Source of the DNA: Euleptes europaea
Lineage: Eukaryota; Chordata; Lepidosauria; Squamata; Sphaerodactylidae
Reading direction: 5' to 3'
Length of the DNA stretch: 64,000 nt
NCBI RefSeq assembly: GCF_029931775.1
Contig: NC_079318.1
Location: 79,209,614-79,273,613 of the forward strand
The position numbers and the translations under genes were made by a program. Shown piece by piece: positions 59,952-64,000 of the stretch. Positions within the stretch are counted from its first letter, which is position 1. Every line of letters starts with the position of its first letter. Below the pieces are notes generated by a model. It was given only the letters and a program-made list of their open reading frames with translations, was not told where the DNA came from and ran no database searches.

Positions 59952-60099
59952 TTCACACATGCAAGAGAAAGCGTCGGGAATGGACGGTCCAGTTGACTGT
60001 ATCGCTTCAGACTGCAGAGAAAGGATCACAGTTTGGAAGGGCCCCCCCAAAAAATCTCCCGCCGGTGGCAAAGAGGGACCTGGCAACCCTATCCTGACA

Positions 60100-62000
60100 C
60101 ACAGGGTCCAATGGCGACAGACCTTGGCCACATCAAATCCTAGTTCTTAGGCATGGGAGGGCAAAGTTTTTTCCACGTTTCAATCCTATGCACAATTTTT
60201 GGTAAGTAAGTAAACCCCTTTCAACTCCTGGGAGTTACTTGCAAGGAAACATATATAGAAGTGGGACAGCAAAGTACCTGTCGATGCATCTTTGAATGAA
60301 AACTAACCCCAACCTTCCAAGAAGCACCAATAGGCAGAATGGAAAGCCATAGAATCTTATGGCAATCTCACTAAACTCAGGGGGTCTTCTTTGGAGTAAG
60401 TAATCCCTGGAGGATCCTTCCAACCATTTGGACTAGTTGGAGCACTGGTCTGTTCCTGAAGGGCTCTTCTTTAGGTTCTTTTTGCCAGCCCAATTCTATG
60501 CATTTTTACCCATTGCAAGTCTCAGTTCGCCCCTACTCGGTGACCGCAAATGTGTTTTAAGGTATTTGAAAATAATACTTTCTTGTTGCTATTATTGTGC
60601 TGTTTTTATTCACTGTTATTGTTTGCACTTATCCATTTTATTGTTATTAGAGATACACGTTCATGGTTTTTGCCGTATTTTTATCTCCTTGTTCTTAGCC
60701 ACCTGGGAATCTTTGTTTAAAAAGGCAAGGAATACTTTTTCTTCTCAAATAAAGGTTGTTCTGCAGCCAGCCAACTTACGTGAACCCGAAATTCAGCTTC
60801 ACTCAGCACTCTTTGGAGGACGGTGTGATGAACCCTGTTGGGAGCATTAGAGTCCTGTATTACCATCAATATTACTTCACACCTAGGGGCACAGCCCCTT
60901 CATGGCAGGGAACCGACTCAGGGAGTTCTGCCACAGACAGGAAGGATTTCTTTGAGCCTTGGCCACATTGATCAGCTGGACTCCCGGGGGGGGGCAAACT
61001 TCACCCCCCCACACCCCATGCCACTGCTTGGCGTGGGGTCAGTGCATCTGAACTCCCTGCCTGCTTCTCCCCCACCCCCATTGTTTGCTGTTTGCTTCTG
61101 CTTTGTTCTCTGTATTTGCAAAGCTTCTCATTCCAGGTAGGGAGAGGGTGGGGGGTGGGGAGAATGAAGGAATGCCCCACCCTGCCTTTTTCCCCCACCC
61201 ACAAAAACAACCCATTCCCTTCCTCTTGTTTTGGAAATGCTGATAAATAGGTGTCGCCAGATCCTAGCCATTTTTTACTTGCCCACGGGGCTCAAGCTGC
61301 AGTGCGCACGGATTTAGATCCCTTAAAGGGGGGTGGGGGAGAAGGGATCAGGGTCCCAACAATCCTACAAAAGATCTTGCATGATGTCTGCAGAAGGCTT
61401 TTTAAAAAATGAAAACCGGTACTGAGTACTGGAATCTTTTTTGGAGGGGGGGGGAGCAGCAAATGAACAATAGAAGCCTTTAGTGCACATTTAGAGGGGG
61501 AAATGGAGACAAAACCGGAATGCCCCCAGATCCATTCTCGCCATCGCTTGGAACCTTAGCTTAAGCAAGCCGCAGCTTCCCACTCTCAGACCACTCTTTA
61601 CACCTACCGTACTTTACAGGTTTGTTGCAAGGAAGACCAGATAATGGCTTGTATCCAGCCACATCATTAAAAAAAAAAAATTAAGGACCCTTTTCTTAAG
61701 AGGGGGCAGCAGCGATTCCCCTCTTCTGCTATAGCCTATGGAGGGCGGAACCCTCCAAATCCCTGCTCCTGGAGGTTAGTGGAGGCCCACCAATAGCCAG
61801 TGGCTATCTACGGGGGGGGGGGGGACGACTGGTGGCCATTGGCACTTTTTTAAAAAAAGGCATCGTGTCCGATGAATGCTGTTGTTGATCAAAAGGTGCA
61901 ATTCTGCTGTTGTAAGAAAGGAAAGCAACGGCTCAGCGGGCGGTCCCTCTGCTATCTTTTAACGGTGGCCAGCCGCAAGACACACGTCACTCTTGCCCAA
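60100..62000. other. Intergenic stretch without recognisable features
   Basis: Several short open frames and homopolymer tracts, no named repeat and no host exon. It leads into the OVOL1 CpG island. Confidence 0.4.
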
Positions 62001-62039
62001 GACACTCAGTGGGCCGCCTCCCAGGCTAGGGACGGGGGG

Positions 62040-63384
62040 GGGGGGAGGACAAAACTTCTCCACCAGGTGTAAGCTGGGCGGAGGCCGAGCGCGGTCGGCG
62101 GATCTGGTCGAGGCTTGGTCGCCTGTGGGTGGGACAGAAGTCTTCGAGAGGCCCAGGAAACCGGCCTGGGATCCCAACTCGGGGGTTGGGTTCTCACCAC
62201 GCGGCCGCGGTCCGGAGTTGTACTGCGGGGGGGGGGTTAAGTGTTTCTTTGCGATTTGCTGTCAGAAAGACAGAAAGAGTCGGGGTGGGGGCAGGGCCAG
62301 TGCCAGGCTCCTTTTCGCGCCCTAGGCGAGGCTAACTACTTGCCCCTACCCCCGCATTGCAAACCAATTTTCAAAAACAAATGTCTTGTAGAAAAAATAA
62401 TTAAAAAAACAACGCAAAACTTGAAACTGCTAATTTTTTTAAAAAAAATTGTCCCCCCTCTGAGGTCTGCGCCCTAGGCGACCGCCTGGTTCGCCTAATG
62501 GCAGCACCAGCCCTGGGAGGGTGTGCGGGGGGTGGGAGATTTGTGCGCCTTTTCCTCCTGGTATTTAGTTTGTATCTTTCAGAACTTTTTTCATGGACTC
62601 GTTAGGATCGTGAAAACGTTGTTTTCATACTTTGATTTCTTGTCATTTGTTGAGGCTTTTGAAAAAAAAGTTTTCTAAAGTTTTTTTTTTTAAGGGAAAA
62701 AGTAACACCCCCCCCCCAGAAAGCAGGAAAAAAAGAGGGGCCGCCAAAACAATAACACAAAAGCCACTGCAGAAACCGTGGGTGTTAGAAACACCGTCTC
62801 CTCCTCCTAACCCTCACAAACCGGTTTGGCAACCAGGTAACACACCGGTTTGGAAAGAGAGAGAGGGCAAGACACCGTTATTTCCAAACGCATGCGCCAT
62901 CCCCACCACACACCCCTTCCACCTCCTCCCCACGCAGCTGATCTAATTAGGGCCAAGGCGGCTTTTCCTCCTGCTCAGGCGACAACGAACTCGTCTCTCC
63001 GGATCGGGAGCTCCGGAGCCAGCCCGTCTCCCCCACCAGAGCCGCGTCGGAGGGGAACGCCGGGAGGGATCCGGGAAGGAAGAGCGGCGAACCGCGAGGG
63101 GATCCCCGGCTCGCCTCCCTCTCCCACCTGGCCCCGCGTACCTTGATCCCCGGGGGGGAAGAAGCCCTCCGCGGCCCGGCGGCTCCCGGCCAGGTGAAAC
63201 TGACCCGCTTGGGAAGGGCGGCGGGCCTTTGATCTCAACGTTCCATCCGCGGGACGCCTTTGAAGAGCGGCCGGCCGAGCCGGACCATCCCGCCCCCCTT
63301 GGGAGAAAGGAAAGTCGAGCGCGTGGGAAGGCAGGGGGAGACCCGGGTCGAACTTTTCGGACGGGAAACCTCCGCGCCTTGACG
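62040..63384 (+). promoter_or_regulatory. OVOL1 upstream region and CpG island
   Basis: CpG density rises from about 62040 and is highest at about 62980-63600, across the OVOL1 start codon. A less GC-rich, A-rich interval lies at 62380-62880. The transcription start and TATA box are not obvious. Open frames on both strands here are by-products of GC richness. Confidence 0.6.
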
Positions 63385-63484
63385 ATGCCCAGAGCTTTCC
63401 TCGTGAAAAAGGCGTGCGTTTCCACCGGCAAGAGGAACTGGAGCGAGCTCCCAGATGAAGAAAGGGGAGAGATTTACGTCCCAG
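63385..63484 (+). CDS. OVOL1: OVOL1 first coding exon (gene continues past the window)
   Basis: Ovo-like zinc-finger transcriptional repressor of epithelial differentiation. The exon encodes 33 residues plus one base: MPRAFLVKKACVSTGKRNW, then SELPDEERGEIYVP. It differs from human in few places (human KKPCVSTCKRNW). The first nine residues are the SNAG repression motif. The donor is CCAG|GTGAGT at 63484/63485, phase 1, giving a valine codon at the junction as in human. The C2H2 zinc-finger exons must lie to the right of 64000. Confidence 0.93.
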
Positions 63485-64000
63485 GTGAGTCGCCTGGGCC
63501 GGGTTGGGGGGGGGGGGGGCGGGAGAGCCGGGTTTGCAACCGCCGCGGCGGCGTTAGAATAAAACGGGAGTCGCGCCGGTCGGCTCTCGGGTCCAACCCG
63601 TGTTTAAAAGCGCCTTGGGGGCGAGGGGTTCGGAAAGAGGGGTTGATTTCTTTCCAAAAGGTGGCCGGGCGATTGGGGGGGGGGTGACGCGTAACGGCCG
63701 TTCTGGGAGGGCGGCGGGGAGTGCCGCGTGTGCCGGCCTTCCTGGGTCAGGTAGGGTCCTCAAGGTTCCCACTCTCATTTCCTGGAGGGAACTGGGAGGT
63801 CAGGAGGGAGGGGGGAGGCGACGACGTCTCCTCTGAATCCCCCTGAAGGCAGAGAGAGGGAGAGCACCACCCTTCCTCCCTTAATTAACTTTTTGCTAAT
63901 CGCACCTGCACGCTTCGCCTGGTTGGGGGGGGGAGGCCTATTGTTTCCCACAAGAATGCTGGGAAGGGGCAGATAGGGGCAATCTCTCTTCCCCCCACCC

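Noticed and set aside
62943-63431. - strand frame of 162 codons in the OVOL1 CpG island
   Set aside because: Arginine/glycine/proline-rich translation of CpG DNA antisense to OVOL1 exon 1; no family resemblance or splice context.

Overview
The window looks like a stretch of lizard (squamate) nuclear DNA. Its protein-coding part is the conserved vertebrate gene block KAT5 - RNASEH2C - AP5B1 - OVOL1, in the order and relative orientation I recall for the human 11q13 region. The interspersed repeats are typical of squamates: 5S-rRNA-derived SINEs, tRNA-derived Sauria SINEs, CR1 and RTE/BovB LINE pieces, and many short hAT-type DNA elements. I cannot name the species from the sequence alone.

Layout. 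1-960 is upstream DNA with old repeats. KAT5 (Tip60 acetyltransferase) runs on the + strand from a GC-rich promoter at about 960-1240 to a stop at 15234 in 14 coding exons, including the in-frame cassette exon known from mammalian Tip60. RNASEH2C lies convergently on the - strand (16571-21727) in four coding exons; the last encodes only nine residues. AP5B1 is also on the - strand (25846-30230): one 51-codon coding exon and one very large exon, with a probable non-coding first exon in a CpG-rich patch near 34.3-34.5 kb. From 34.6 to 62 kb there is no host gene that I can support. That stretch holds a broken Ty3/gypsy retrotransposon fossil (about 43.3-46.2 kb), CR1 LINE 3' ends and a dense population of one short hAT-like family with TAGGGTTGCCA ends. 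The window closes with a CpG island and the first coding exon of OVOL1 (63385-63484, + strand), whose remaining exons lie beyond the right edge.

The four genes act separately: chromatin acetylation and the DNA-damage response (KAT5), removal of ribonucleotides from DNA (RNASEH2C), late-endosome sorting (AP5B1) and epithelial transcriptional repression (OVOL1). No operon-like or defence-system organisation is seen. The most notable structures are a near-perfect 133-bp palindrome at 41656-41788; nested transposon insertions with intact target-site duplications; a GC-rich hAT element that may carry a captured host exon; SINEs crowding the small RNASEH2C exons; and repeats carrying a hammerhead-ribozyme-like motif. 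All coordinates were read by eye, so exon ends rest on splice consensus, reading phase and remembered family sequence, not on transcripts.
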